DNA of 64,000 nt from Antedon mediterranea (lineage: Eukaryota > Echinodermata > Crinoidea > Comatulida > Antedonidae): positions 16,649,501 to 16,713,500 of the forward strand of contig NC_092671.1 in assembly GCF_964355755.1 (NCBI RefSeq). Direction: 5' to 3'. Positions 1-10,830 of the stretch are shown in pieces; within the stretch, counting starts at the first letter, position 1; each line of letters starts with the position of its first letter. The position numbers were made by a program, and so were the translations under genes. Under the pieces are notes generated by a model. It saw nothing but the letters and a program-made list of their open reading frames with translations. It had not been told where the DNA came from and did not search any database.

Positions 1-567
1 CAGATATGAATCTACAGTTGTGTGTTCAATAAATGTATAGATGCAAAGTTCACTTAAATCTGATCTGGGGTAGTAGAGCAGAAGAAAAATATCCATTGTT
101 TGCAAATAAGTCGATGTTGCAAGGTCAGGCTTCCGTTGCCTGTGTTGTGTTGCAATGACAACTGGCAAAGAGTAAACGCAATGCAAGATTCTTAAATTTG
201 GCCATCTACAGTGTTGTTGTTATTATTTTGATGTTTAGTAGGTATTTTTCGAATTCTGTTAAATTGGTCAACATTAATGTTCAGTTTAGAAACCACATGA
301 CTCATAGATGTATTTTGTAAATCCCGGTAGTTTTCATTATGTACTGTATAAACACTGAACAGGGAGATATAAACTGGTATAGGCCAAATGTGTAGATCGT
401 GGTACAGTAAATCATTCAGCAAGAAACATTTTTTACTTAAAATGACTGTCTGTCCATGTGCCAATATACAGTAAATCATTTTCCTGCAGTGACAAGTTCA
501 AATCAATGATGCAAGATAATTTGACCGATAATTTTAACATCTTTCATAACAATTTTCTTTATTACAG
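1..567. other. 5' flank of the GLTP-domain gene
   Basis: AT-rich sequence with no convincing coding exon. A polypyrimidine tract and AG at 551-567 suggest a 3' splice site, so the first coding exon probably begins at 568 with a short 5' UTR and an untranslated exon lies upstream or outside the window. Short open frames on both strands here resemble nothing I recognise. Confidence 0.4.
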
Positions 568-586
568 ATTGTTAGAACCTGCCAAG

Positions 587-2926
587 ATGAGTCGTAATGC
601 ATGCAAATTTGTGATTATAGGCTTCAGTTGTCTCGTGTTTGTCTTATTTCTTGCATGGTCTGCCAGTGATCCCGCTGTTGAATCACGTATTGAAATGTAA
701 GAAATTCTTAATTTATGTAGTGTATTTTTAGGCCATTATCATATTTCCACTTGTTATAAGCATTACAAAATAAACAAACAATAAATAAGGGCATATTTTT
801 TATACTACAACATTGTAATGAATAAGTCGCAATTGTTAACTTGTAATTTAAGTACTTGTTAAGTACCATAAAATGTTATTTACCATTGTTCTAGATTATC
901 TATTGTAGCCGACGATGAACTGATCGAAAATAACAAAGATCCTGGCATACATATCCTGCAAGATACAGAAACACAAAACCTGCAAAACGTGGACATACAT
1001 AACCCACAAGATGCATATAGAAAAGCAAAAACTGATTTTGTATATCAGCAAGAAGCAGACAATATATTAGAAGACATAATAGAAGAAACGGGAAAAACAA
1101 AAGAAGAGTACAATCCTACAGAAGAAGAGCAAAGCCCAAATCATGTAGAACAACAACAAAATATCCGTCCAAAAACCTTTTTTAGTGAACTGAATTTAAC
1201 GTAATGTATTTTGATAATTTTTCCCCCCCAAAATTATAGATTAATCAAATCAGACTTTGAATAGTCCATTTTTCAATTTTAATAAAGTTATTCACTTCTG
1301 TAGAAAAAAATCAACAAAAATAATTATTTCACTTATAAAATGACAAAATAAACCAAAGACAAACAGACAATTTAGGTATATTTTGCTTTAAATTTCATGT
1401 TATTATGGAAAATTTTGTTTTGTTCCGGTTTTTGGTTAAAATGAATAACTATTATGTGACATTAAAATGGCATATTCAACAACAAAAATGTAAAAAATAT
1501 TTTTTAAGGGACAATATATCTTAAAATAATTGAATCACTACTACTATCACCATCATATAATCATGTTTTAACCCTTAAACCTACAAAGTAATTAGTAAAA
1601 ATATCAGATAATAACAGATATAAAATGTTTTTTAATTGTTTTTATTTTCTTACTTAGGTTTGCTGATATTAAACTTTTGGAAAATAATACAATACCAACA
1701 GAGATATTTATAGCAGCATGTTTGGAAATGGGACCATTTCTATGTGAGTTCCGGTGATATTATAATATTTATTTTAAAAAAAACCTGTTTTTCCTGTTGA
1801 TTAGTGCTGTTAATTCCATGGTTGATTCACATCGAATGTTAAAAAAACTGTATACTGTATTGTCTTTATAATGCTTTATAGAGAATCTCAACATCTATTT
1901 AAACAAATCAAGATTCAAACTAAAATTCCATAAGTTATTTCACAATACACATAGTCAATATGTACATTAGATTAAGTCTTACTGATATAATAATTTACAC
2001 ATTATTCATGCTCCTTTTGCACAATTTTACAGCTAAACTTGGTACAGGAATATCAGTTATCAAAAGAGAGGTAGAAAACAATTTACATGTAAGTTGTTTT
2101 TTTTCTGCTCCTTACATTTTCGCTGTTTGGTAGTTTCCTCAATTTGAGAAACATTCGTTTGTATTTTATGTTTTTGGAAATGAAAAAAAAAATGTTTTCT
2201 AAATTTAAAATCAGCACTTACGGCAGCCCAAACATCTAGTATCTGCTTCAGATGCATTGGCTATGCCTTTCCGCTGGTCAAGGTGGGCACTGGATGACAG
2301 AAGCCCTTGATCAATGTGGGCATTGGATGACAGAAGTCCTTGATCAATGTGGGCACTGGATGACAGAAGCCCTTGATCAATGTGGGCTTTGGATGACAGA
2401 AGCCCTTGATCAATGTGGGCACTGGATGACAGAAGCCCTTGATCAATGTGGGCATTGGATGACAGAAGCCCTTGATCAATGTGGGTACTGGATGACAGAA
2501 GCCCTTGATCAATGTGGGCACTGGATGACAGAAGCCCTTGATCAATGTTAGGACCAACCAACAAGATGCTTTAAACAGTCCTGGCTTAGTTTACATTGTC
2601 ATTCCAGACAGTTGGCCATAAATAATGAAATAGTTAAATCGTGTTGTTCTGTGCATCAGACACAAAGCTCTTACAGCTTGACACAGCATGTTCTCCAGAA
2701 ATCTCCTTTGTCATCGAACCACTCTTTTCCCATCAGTAAGAAATAGCTTTTGAAATCTTGTAGGATATCAATAGACTGTTTGAACAGGATAAAGAAAAGT
2801 ACCACACATTGCAGGCTATGGTGTTATCCGATATTGAATCTGGTAGAATTATGAAACACCACACCTGTAGCAGGTCACTCAGGTGGTTGAGAAGGCAAGT
2901 TAATCTAACTCTTCATGCGTACTGTT

Positions 2927-2968
<42 letters not shown>

Positions 2969-2969
2969 A

Positions 2970-3019
<50 letters not shown>

Positions 3020-4577
3020 GTAGTAGTAGCAGCGTAGTGTGAAATAAAGAAAGATCTTCTACTGTAGAATGGGAAAGAAACAATCAAATAATAACTAGGA
3101 GACGCACATCACATAATTTCTCACCCATATGAATTTAAACCTCTTTTACTACAGTATTAGTTTATGCAGTGTTGCATCACATTTTTTCCCAATGAGGACA
3201 GAAAATATAACAAGCTATGAATGGGATTGCTTGCATATTTTATCGAAAGTATTATAAGTATTATAATTACAAAAATAATTACATTTTCAGGATGTATGAA
3301 TTCATCTCAATATTTCTTGAAAAAATTGCGATGGGCGAGAAGGATCTCACCAAAGATGCACGTAAGAATTTTTTTTTATTTATTTATTTCGACTTCTCAC
3401 TAACTCAGTTAGTGTAGGATCTGGACCAACAGGTGGTAAACACCTCTAAAATGGTCCAGTCCCAATTTGCACAGTGGCTGTGTGCGACAGTGGCTGTGTT
3501 TGTGTGGACTAGTACACCGGGGTAACCCCCTATTCGTCTCGAAAGATGTACTAGGTTCTTTAAAGTGCGCATGAGCTATGTGTACACTGGACCTACGGTT
3601 TATAGTCCTTATCCGAGAAGACTCGTTCTACCACCAAAACCATGGAGCGAGTGAGCCTCGAACCCTTGCCGATGTTATGGCTATGTAATTACGGTTCCAC
3701 TGTCTTAACCGCTCGGCCACTCACTCGCAAATTTTTGTTTGTTTTTAAGCCTTGTTCACACTGGATGTTAAAAATGGTAAATTTAACCATAATAACTGTT
3801 AATTAATGCAGTTAGTTTTACCAAGATTTAACAGCATTTATATAATATTAATTATTATAATTTCAGGTGTGGCATATGACTTAACTATTTCAATGTTTCA
3901 CAACTATTTTATTAGAAAAGCCATTTCAGTAAGTGTAAAACTATCTTGTATTATGTTGTATAAAAATGTAAGCAACTTGCGACTAACTAATACAAATTCT
4001 TCTGTACTTAAAAAAAATATTTCTGCTGGTACTATTAATGTCACTCTACTATAGAGGGCGTTCAGGGAGAGAACTCGTGGATTGGGGAGGAGAGACAAGT
4101 TGTGTTGAGCCAATTTAATAAAGTTTTATTAGAAACTAACAGACCTCCCAATTTGGAAAATGTAATATGGGGAGGTTTTATTTTCCTAACTATAGAGGGG
4201 ACCATAATACTACATAAAACCATAGAAGATATGAAAATTTAACCATAACAAGAGGATATAATATTTTCCCTTCATTTCATGTCCTCTGGAATAGGTGTGT
4301 CCCCTGACAGGGACTGCCTCCTTAAATAGTTTTAGTGTCCCAAAAGAGAGGTTCCACTGTAACTGTTACATTTGTCTTCATTTTCTTGCAGACTGGATTG
4401 CATCTATTGCCAACTTATGAGACATTTTTGATCAGTATGAGTGTCGACAAAGAGGATGCCAAAAATCCAGTATTTAAACAAGTATTCAAAGAAGATGTTT
4501 TACATTATATATCTACTTTAAAACCAATATGCAATATTATTAAACAGTTTTACACTGATCATGGTCTTGAAAACTGA
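587..4577 (+). CDS. Membrane-anchored GLTP-domain lipid-transfer protein (GLTPD2/CPTP-like), 8 exons
   Basis: Exons 587-696, 895-1200, 1658-1743, 2033-2088, 2764-2894, 3291-3361, 3867-3928 and 4392-4577 sum to 1008 nt (335 aa). All phases match. Residues 9-25 form one hydrophobic N-terminal segment (signal anchor). Residues 37-138 are an acidic, probably unstructured linker. Residues 139-335 align along their length with the glycolipid / ceramide-1-phosphate transfer fold; for example YHTLQAMV matches a CPTP segment. Lipid-headgroup residues of GLTP are visible: Trp227 (W96), His265 (H140) and Asn184 (N52), while the D48 position is Glu180. The family moves glycosphingolipids or ceramide-1-phosphate between membranes. 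The N-terminal anchor, absent from cytosolic GLTP and CPTP, points to GLTPD2. The ATG at 587 is chosen because 568 follows an acceptor and the hydrophobic segment starts right after it. Intron 5 uses a GC donor. Substrate is unknown. Confidence 0.85.
1201..1522. mobile_element. MITE copy in GLTP intron 2 (AGATGTATTG family)
   Basis: This sequence resembles the copies at 11034 and 55246: C-run near the left end, AATCAGACTTTGAATAG, TAATAAAGTTATTCACTTCTGTA and a right end CAATATATCT. The left terminus is degenerate and lies against the exon 2 donor GTAATG. Non-autonomous and without an ORF. Confidence 0.6.
2276..2549. repeat. 33 bp minisatellite, about 8 copies, in GLTP intron 4
   Basis: The unit is TGGGCACTGGATGACAGAAG followed by CCCTTGATCAATG, 33 bp, with copies differing at one to three bases. 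Because 33 is a multiple of three and the unit has no stop, several frames stay open on both strands. It lies wholly between exons 4 and 5, so those frames are not coding. Confidence 0.95.
2926..3029. repeat. (TAG)n trinucleotide microsatellite
   Basis: About 34 TAG triplets with two or three interruptions, starting 30 bp after the exon 5 GC donor, inside GLTP intron 5. Likely length-polymorphic. Confidence 0.97.
3376..3729 (-). mobile_element. tRNA-derived SINE in GLTP intron 6
   Basis: Read on the minus strand, the 5' part carries a Pol III promoter of Ser/Leu-tRNA type: box A TGGCCGAGCGGTTAAG (plus 3704-3719) and box B GGTTCGAGGCT (plus 3654-3664). A tRNA-unrelated body follows and ends in an A-rich AAATAAAT tail (plus 3368-3390). 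It sits a few bases downstream of the exon 6 donor. Family not identified. Confidence 0.8.
4030..4378. repeat. Decayed DNA-transposon-like repeat in GLTP intron 7
   Basis: The right end reads as an inverted CAGTGGAACCTCTCTTTTGG motif close to the TIRs of the element at 38990-39134. CTATAGAGGG and GACAGGGACTGCCTCCTT look like eroded internal repeats. No ORF; boundaries approximate. Confidence 0.4.
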
Positions 4578-5098
4578 AAATTCTGAAATGATGACATCTA
4601 TATTTGTGAAAGATAAGATTTTCTTTTTTGAAAGAGCTATTATGAAATACTTTGATGATATCTTTGTGAAATTTTAAACTGTACAATTATATTTACACAT
4701 GTAAAAAAGGGAATATTTGAAGGTTCTAGATGGACATTTTTATATCTATCTTTGTGAAATTTTAAACTGTACATTTACACATGTAAAGAAAAAGGATTCT
4801 TTTTTGGTTTGATATCCATAACATTTTGGCACATATGGCGCGTCATACCAATACTTTAGCTGAACACTTGTTTGTAATAAAGAGATTTGTGGTAAATCTA
4901 GTAAAAGAGATATTTCTCAGGAAATCTTAATTCAATTATTTTGTTTTTAAGAAGGAGGTTTTGGACCAACTTACAAGGTATTCTATCTACCTTTTATCTC
5001 TATCCTCATTCCAATTATTGTTGGTGGCAGTGAAGATGCCTTACTGTTTGGTAAAATTAATTCTTATGTTCTAAAAATGGGTTTATTAAGATTAGGCT
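4578..5098. other. 3' UTR and downstream spacer of the GLTP-domain gene
   Basis: After the stop there is an imperfect duplication around TATCTTTGTGAAATTTTAAA (about 4660-4680 and 4744-4764). A possible poly(A) signal AATAAA lies at 4876-4881. The segment 4830-4900 resembles 41287-41380, so part is a dispersed repeat. No coding signal. Confidence 0.5.
4876..4881 (+). promoter_or_regulatory. Candidate poly(A) signal of the GLTP-domain gene
   Basis: AATAAA 299 bp after the stop codon. Because it lies in a stretch shared with 41287-41380, it may belong to a repeat. Confidence 0.4.
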
Positions 5099-5273
5099 TG
5101 TCGTGTATCGTCGTAGACAAATTAATAAGTACGTTGAGATGAGTATAATAATGAACGTATTTAATGAAACCAACTAGTATTCATGAACAATAGTATAGAA
5201 CGTTTTGTAGGCTAACCTCGTCAGAGCATATGCGCAGTACGCATATATTATATGTGCGCGTGCATATACTACA
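5099..5273 (-). repeat. Candidate 3' LTR of the truncated Gypsy element
   Basis: Directly downstream of the polypurine tract the minus strand begins TGTAGTATATGCA and reaches ATACACGACA about 175 bp later, giving TG...CA ends. No second LTR is present for comparison, so the 3' end is inferred. Confidence 0.55.
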
Positions 5274-5290
5274 CTCCTCCTTTCTTATTT
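5274..5290 (-). other. Polypurine tract of the Gypsy element
   Basis: The minus strand reads AAGAAAGGAGGAG immediately before the TGTAG start of the candidate LTR, the usual plus-strand primer position. Confidence 0.7.
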
Positions 5291-5516
5291 TAACGTTAAC
5301 ATTATATCAATAAGCACAATAAACTTTCGTTAATTATTTTGTTAATCAAATAGGTTAATCATCGTGATTAAATTACTGCTTCTATAGTTCCAGATAGTTC
5401 TTATTTGGTTCTTCATAATAATTAACAAATGTGAGTAATTCTCACCATTATAATTTTGTGTAAAAACATGAACAACATAACTTTAACGTTCATAATAATA
5501 ACATTGTTCACAAGTT

Positions 5517-8500
5517 CTATATCTCTTCGATAAGTCGTGTTGGCTTCCTTCGAAGTCGCGTGGAGCGTCGTGGAATAACCTCAGGCGATGAAGACAATCT
5601 ATGTTCCTCTTCAACCGGTTGGTTGGTGGTTGTTTGCTCTTTGTTCGCAATCGTTTCGCTCGCAATCGTTATTGGTACTGTCTGTTTAATCTTGTGTTCC
5701 AACTCGCTATGTGAAGTAGGGGTTTTACTCGCGTAAGCGTCCGCGTCTGTCGCTTTCAACTGGTCAATGTGTCTTTTCCACACTCGGCCATCCTCAACAC
5801 TAATTACGTATGATTTTGGAGCGGTACGTTCTATCACGGTACCTGGCCACCACTTTCCCTCTTGTCGGAAATCTTTCACTAATACCATTTCACCTGGGTA
5901 AAATTCTCGTAGATCTTTCGTTTTGTCGTGATGAAGCTTCTGATCACTCTGCTTGTTAAGTACCTTGTTTTCTGTACTGGGATGTAAAAGTGATACTCGC
6001 GTTCTCAACTCACGGCCCATGAATAACTTCGCTGGCGTTTGTCCCGTAGTTGCGTGTTTTGTTGTGCGATACGATAAAAGAAATCTGTCCAAACATTGTT
6101 GGAAATCCTTCCCATTAGCTCGGCTTGCCGCTAACGATCTTTTGAAAGATTGAACCATTCGTTCTGCTGCTCCGTTGCTTGCGGCGTGATAAGGTGCAAC
6201 CTTTACATGTTTCACCCCGTTTTGCTTTAAGAAGAATTCAAATTCGTCGCTAACAAATTGAGGTCCATTATCGCTTACAAGTTGAACAGGCAATCCGTAT
6301 CTACTGAACAACTCTCTCATCGCTTTGATGGTCGCTGCACTCGTCGTACTGTTCATCTGAACGACTTCTGGCCATTTCGAATATGAGTCAACCACTACTA
6401 GATAATCTCGTTTATCTTTCTGCGCATAGTCAATATGTATTCGTGTCCAAGGCTGATTTGGCCAGATCCAGGCCATCATTGGTGCTACGCTTGGTCGACT
6501 TTGTGTTTGGTGACATGCTTGACATTGCTTCACCAATCGTTCAATGTCGGAATCTATCTGGGGCCACCAGACATGACTTCGCGCAATCTCTTTCATACGC
6601 ACGATTCCGGGGTGAGCACAATGAAGCTCCTCCAGAACTGCCCCTCTGAGTTTCGGTGGAATCACTACCCTGTATCCCCACAGCAAACAGTCCTGTTCTA
6701 CACTCAATTCGTCTCTTTGGTGTAGGAATGGTTTTAGATCGTCGTCGTTTTCTGACTGCCATAAACCTGTCTGTACCATGTATAACACTTTGCTCAATAG
6801 CGGGTCTTTCCTGGTATGCTGTTGTACGTTCGTACTCGTGACTGGCAAATTGTCTAATGTATGCCCCGCTATGTTATATACTGCATCGTCTTCCCGTCCT
6901 TCGTATGGCATTGGGAGACGTGAGAGTGCGTCGGCAATTACGTTCTGTTTTCCAGGAATGAACTTTAAATCGTATTCGAACGCTGACAGCACGATTGCCC
7001 ATCGCTGTAATCTCTGTGCGGCCAGTGTCGGAATAGCTGATTTAGGTCCTAGAATGCGTTCAAGTGGCTTATGATCAGTTCTTATCGTGAATTTCCGTCC
7101 GTATAAGTATGTTCTAAACCTTTGAAGTCCAAACATGATGCTTAGGGCTTCCTTGTCTAGTTGTGCATAACCCTTTTCGTGTTTATGCAGGCTTCGCAAT
7201 GCGTACGCGATCGGTGTTTTGATATTGTTCTCGTTTACGTGGCAAATGACTGCGCCAACTCCGTATGGTGATGCGTCCGTGTATAGTTCCAGTGGTTTTA
7301 ATGGGTCATAATGCGTCAACATCATGTCTTCGCTAATAATTCGCTTTACCGCGTTAAACGCTTTACTACAGTCGACAGTCCATGACCATGGTTTGCTTCC
7401 CAACAGCTCATTCAAAGGATGTATCATCGTCGATAATCGTGGAATAAATGACGCGTGATAGTTAACTAGTCCTAGCCAGGATCTTAGTTCTGTTGCATTC
7501 TGTGGTGCTCGTGCATCCTTGATGGCTTTCACTTTATCGTTTGTCGGTTGAATTCCTGCTGCTGATAGCTTACGTCCCATGTAGACTACTTCCTTTTGTA
7601 CAAACACGCATTTCTCAGCTTTCACTCTGAGACCATACTTGTTAAATCTCTCAAATAGTTTCTCAAGATTACTAATATGCTCTTTATCAGACGCACCTGT
7701 AACAAGAACATCGTCCATGATCGCACATGTTCCTTTAAGTCCTGCTATCACCTGTTCTATGAATCGCTGCCATATGGCTGGACTGGACGAAATACCAAAC
7801 GGTAACCTCGTGTATCGATATAATCCGCGGTGCGTGTTGATCGTTACCAACTCTTGCGCCTCGTCTTCCAGTACTAACTGCTGGTACGCACATTTCAAAT
7901 CAATCTTAGAGAATCGCTTTCCACCTCCCAACTTGGTGAAAACTTCCTCTGGGGTCGGAATTGGATATTCGTCGCAATTTAAACTCGGGTTGACTGTTAC
8001 TTTATAATCTCCGCAGACACGTACCCTGCCATCGGCCTTTGGAATACATACCAATGGGGTTGCCCACTGACTAAAGTCTACCGGATAAATAACTCCTTCG
8101 TTTTGCATTCTGTCTAACTCTACCTCAACTGCGGAGCGTAGCGCAAATGGAACATTTCGAGCTTTGCAGAATTTTGGGATTGCGTTCACTTTTAGATGTA
8201 ATGTCGCTTTGTGTCCCTGAACCGTACCTAATTCCGTTCGGAAAACTTCTGGGAACTTCCGTTTGAATGACTGACCGACATCGTTATCTATTTCTACCGA
8301 ATTCTGAGCAAGCGATGGTGGAAATAATGACTTCCAGTCCAACTTAATCACTTCTAACCAGGTTCTTCCAAGCAAGGGTGGTGAGTTTCGTCGCTGTGTT
8401 CTCACTACTATCAGTGGGAGAACGTTACTCTGGCCCCTATAGTTCATGGTGACTTTAATTTCTCCTGCTATATCGAGCTTAGTACCTGTGTATGCGTGAA

Positions 8501-9374
8501 GTGTACGTTTTACTGACTTTAATGGTAGATGGCTAAGCTTGCTTTCGTAATCGTCAAAGCTAATTATCGATACTGCTGCGCCCGTATCTACTTCAAAATC
8601 AATATCTATATCATCAACTCGCATCTGTACCGTTATTGGTGGTACCGAATTGTCCTGCTTAATGCCTACGCAAAACATTGTATCTACAAAATCGTCATTA
8701 CCTTCGTCGTAATCCGGTGCTTCTACTTGCTTGATGGATTTAGGTTTATATTGTTTTGTTGATTTACTCGACTGCCTGCATTCTGATTTTAGGTGTCCTT
8801 GTTTGTTGCATTTAAAGCATGTAGCGTTTTTGTATTTACACGTATCTCTTGTATGATTGTTCATACCACAGCGGTCACATTTCTGCGTTCGTGTTAGGGT
8901 TGACGCTTGATAAGTTTTCGTAGACTTCCTGCTGTTAGACGTAACGTGGTTGATTGGCTTGTCCACATCGTGCGACATACTTTTCATATTCGCTGTTGCT
9001 GCCTCCGAGGCTATGGCTATGTCTGTTGCTTCCTTGAACGTATGGTTCTTTGTCAATAATTTCTTTTGGATGCTCTGACTTATTAGTCCACATACGAACT
9101 GATCACGCAGTGCGTTTTCCAATGCCTCTCCTTCAAAACCACAATGTATCGCCTTTTTCTTTAGATGGGATACAAATTGAGAAATAGTCTGTCCCGGTGT
9201 CTGTTTTACATTTCTGAATATAAATCGTTCAGAAATCGTTATTCGAGTAGGTTTGTAATGCTCTTTGAGCTTGGTTGTGAGCGTATCGTACGATTTTGTA
9301 CTTGGTTTATCAGGAAAACACAAATCTCGTATCGTTGTGTATCCAGTCTCTCCTAAACTACTGAGTGCTTTACA
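5517..9374 (-). CDS. Gypsy Gag(partial)-Pol polyprotein
   Basis: Long uninterrupted frame of about 1,285 codons, open at its 5' end. Numbering from codon 9323: two zinc-binding clusters near residues 150-183 (CDRCGMNNHTRDTC, then CX2CX4HX4C), aspartic protease DTGA near 244, reverse transcriptase with an MDD catalytic box near 536, RNase H with DASPYGVG near 684, HHCC integrase zinc domain near 906, and integrase core D-D-E near 963, 1014 and 1051 with D35E spacing. All catalytic residues I can check are present. The upstream codons read as the end of a capsid domain (LSSLGETGY) before hitting a stop in the minisatellite, so no natural start remains. Low-level readthrough expression is possible; autonomous mobility is not. 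Confidence 0.95.
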   Translation of the reverse strand, partial: CKALSSLGETGYTTIRDLCFPDKPSTKSYDTLTTKLKEHYKPTRITISERFIFRNVKQTPGQTISQFVSHLKKKAIHCGFEGEALENALRDQFVCGLISQSIQKKLLTKNHTFKEATDIAIASEAATANMKSMSHDVDKPINHVTSNSRKSTKTYQASTLTRTQKCDRCGMNNHTRDTCKYKNATCFKCNKQGHLKSECRQSSKSTKQYKPKSIKQVEAPDYDEGNDDFVDTMFCVGIKQDNSVPPITVQMRVDDIDIDFEVDTGAAVSIISFDDYESKLSHLPLKSVKRTLHAYTGTKLDIAGEIKVTMNYRGQSNVLPLIVVRTQRRNSPPLLGRTWLEVIKLDWKSLFPPSLAQNSVEIDNDVGQSFKRKFPEVFRTELGTVQGHKATLHLKVNAIPKFCKARNVPFALRSAVEVELDRMQNEGVIYPVDFSQWATPLVCIPKADGRVRVCGDYKVTVNPSLNCDEYPIPTPEEVFTKLGGGKRFSKIDLKCAYQQLVLEDEAQELVTINTHRGLYRYTRLPFGISSSPAIWQRFIEQVIAGLKGTCAIMDDVLVTGASDKEHISNLEKLFERFNKYGLRVKAEKCVFVQKEVVYMGRKLSAAGIQPTNDKVKAIKDARAPQNATELRSWLGLVNYHASFIPRLSTMIHPLNELLGSKPWSWTVDCSKAFNAVKRIISEDMMLTHYDPLKPLELYTDASPYGVGAVICHVNENNIKTPIAYALRSLHKHEKGYAQLDKEALSIMFGLQRFRTYLYGRKFTIRTDHKPLERILGPKSAIPTLAAQRLQRWAIVLSAFEYDLKFIPGKQNVIADALSRLPMPYEGREDDAVYNIAGHTLDNLPVTSTNVQQHTRKDPLLSKVLYMVQTGLWQSENDDDLKPFLHQRDELSVEQDCLLWGYRVVIPPKLRGAVLEELHCAHPGIVRMKEIARSHVWWPQIDSDIERLVKQCQACHQTQSRPSVAPMMAWIWPNQPWTRIHIDYAQKDKRDYLVVVDSYSKWPEVVQMNSTTSAATIKAMRELFSRYGLPVQLVSDNGPQFVSDEFEFFLKQNGVKHVKVAPYHAASNGAAERMVQSFKRSLAASRANGKDFQQCLDRFLLSYRTTKHATTGQTPAKLFMGRELRTRVSLLHPSTENKVLNKQSDQKLHHDKTKDLREFYPGEMVLVKDFRQEGKWWPGTVIERTAPKSYVISVEDGRVWKRHIDQLKATDADAYASKTPTSHSELEHKIKQTVPITIASETIANKEQTTTNQPVEEEHRLSSSPEVIPRRSTRLRRKPTRLIEEI

Positions 9375-10830
9375 TCAAGCCAAGTCCAGACTGCTTGGAA
9401 CATTGCGCTATCTGAGTGCTTTACATCAAGTCTAGACTGCTAGGAACATTGCGCTATCTGAGTGCTTTATATCAAGCCAAGTCTAGACTGCTTGGAACAT
9501 TGCGCTATCTGAGTGCTTTACATCAAGCCAAGTCTAGACTGCTAGGAACATTGCCCTATCTGAGTGCTTTACATCAAGTCAAGTCTAGACTGCCTGGAAC
9601 ATTGCGCAATCTGAGTGCTTTACATCAAGCCAAATCTAGACTGCTAGGAACATTGCGCTATCTGAGTGCTTTACATCAAGTCTAGACTGCTTGGAACATT
9701 GCGCTATCTGAGTGCTTTACATCAAGTCTAGACTGCTTGGAACATTGCGCTATCTGAGTGCTTTAAATCAAGCCAAGTCTAGACTGCTTGGAACATTGCG
9801 CTATCTGAGTGCTTTACATCAAGGCAAGTCCAGACTGCTTGGAACATTGCGCTATCTGAGTGCTTTACATCAAGTCTAGACTGCTTGGAACATTGCGCTA
9901 TCTGAGTGCTTTATATCAAGCCAAGTCTAGACTGCTTGGAACATTGCGCTATCTGAGTGCTTTACATCAAGCCAAGTCTAGACTGCTAGGAACATTGCGC
10001 TATCTGAGTGCTTTACATCAAGTCTAGACTGCTAGGAACATTGCGCTATCTGAGTGCTTTACATCAAGCCAAATCTAGACTGCTAGGAACATTGCACTAT
10101 CTGAGTGCTTTATATCAAGCCAAGTCTAGACTGCTTGGAACATTGCGCTATCTGAGTGCTTTACATCAAGTCTAGACTGCTTGGAACATTGCGCTATCTG
10201 AGTGCTTTACATCAAGCCAAATCTAGACTGCTAGGAACATTGCGCTATCCGAGTGCTTTATATTTTATATCAAGCCAAGTCTAGACTGCTTGGAACATTG
10301 CGCTATCTGCGTGCTTTACATCAAGTCTAGACTGCTTGGAACATTGCGCTATCTGAGTGCTTTACATCAAGCCAAGTCTAGACTGCTTGGAACATTGCGC
10401 TATCTGAGTGCTTTACATCAAGTCTAGACTGCTAGGAAAATTGCGCTATCTGAGTGCTTTATATCAAGCCAAGTCTAGACTGCTTGGAACATTGCGCTAT
10501 CTGAGTGCTTTACATCAAGCCAAATCTAGACTGCTTGGAACATTGCGCTATCCGAGTGCTTTACATCAAGTCTAGACTGCTAGGAACATTGCGCTATCTG
10601 AGTGCTTTACATCAAGTCTAGACTGCTTGGAACATTGCGCTATCTGAGTGCTTTACATCAAGTCTAGACTGCTTGGAACATTGCGCTATCTGAGTGCTTT
10701 ACATCAAGTCTAGACTGCTTGGAACATTGCGCTATCTGAGTGCTTTACATCAAGCCAAATCTAGACTGCTTGGAACATTGCGCTATCTGAGTGCTTTACA
10801 TCAAGCCAAATCTAGACTTCTTGGAACATT
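9360..10830. repeat. 46/51 bp minisatellite, about 30 units
   Basis: The unit runs from GAGTGCTTTACATCAAG through TCTAGACTGCTTGGAACATT to GCGCTATCT. It occurs in two lengths, with or without an extra CCAAG, mixed irregularly. Most units carry one TCTAGA. A few have TATATC for TACATC, and one has an insertion near 10259. The array abuts the broken gag frame of the Gypsy element on its left and ends at 10830 in unique sequence. Confidence 0.97.

Larger units (their letters stand above)
5099..9374 (-). mobile_element. 5'-truncated Ty3/Gypsy retrotransposon
   Basis: Minus-strand element comprising, 5' to 3', the gag C-terminus, pol, a spacer, a polypurine tract and a candidate 3' LTR. The 5' LTR and most of gag are missing: the gag frame meets a stop at 9375-9377, inside the minisatellite that abuts it. 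The pol frame is otherwise open throughout, so the copy is recent or the truncation is recent. The protein style resembles the K02A2.6-like Gypsy polyproteins common in marine invertebrates. Confidence 0.85.

Noticed and set aside
2211-2564. Open frames of 98-117 codons across the 33 bp repeat on both strands
   Set aside because: They exist only because the unit is a stop-free multiple of three, and they lie inside a GLTP intron.
3650-3729. A genuine tRNA-Ser/Leu gene
   Set aside because: Box A and B are present but the cloverleaf is not intact, and it is joined to a SINE body and A-rich tail.
5953-8007. Plus-strand frames of 60-122 codons over the Gypsy pol and similar ones over the second pol
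   Set aside because: Antisense shadows of long, domain-rich minus-strand frames.
9363-10830. CRISPR-like regularly spaced repeats
   Set aside because: Units are contiguous tandem copies with no variable spacers, in animal DNA; this is a minisatellite.
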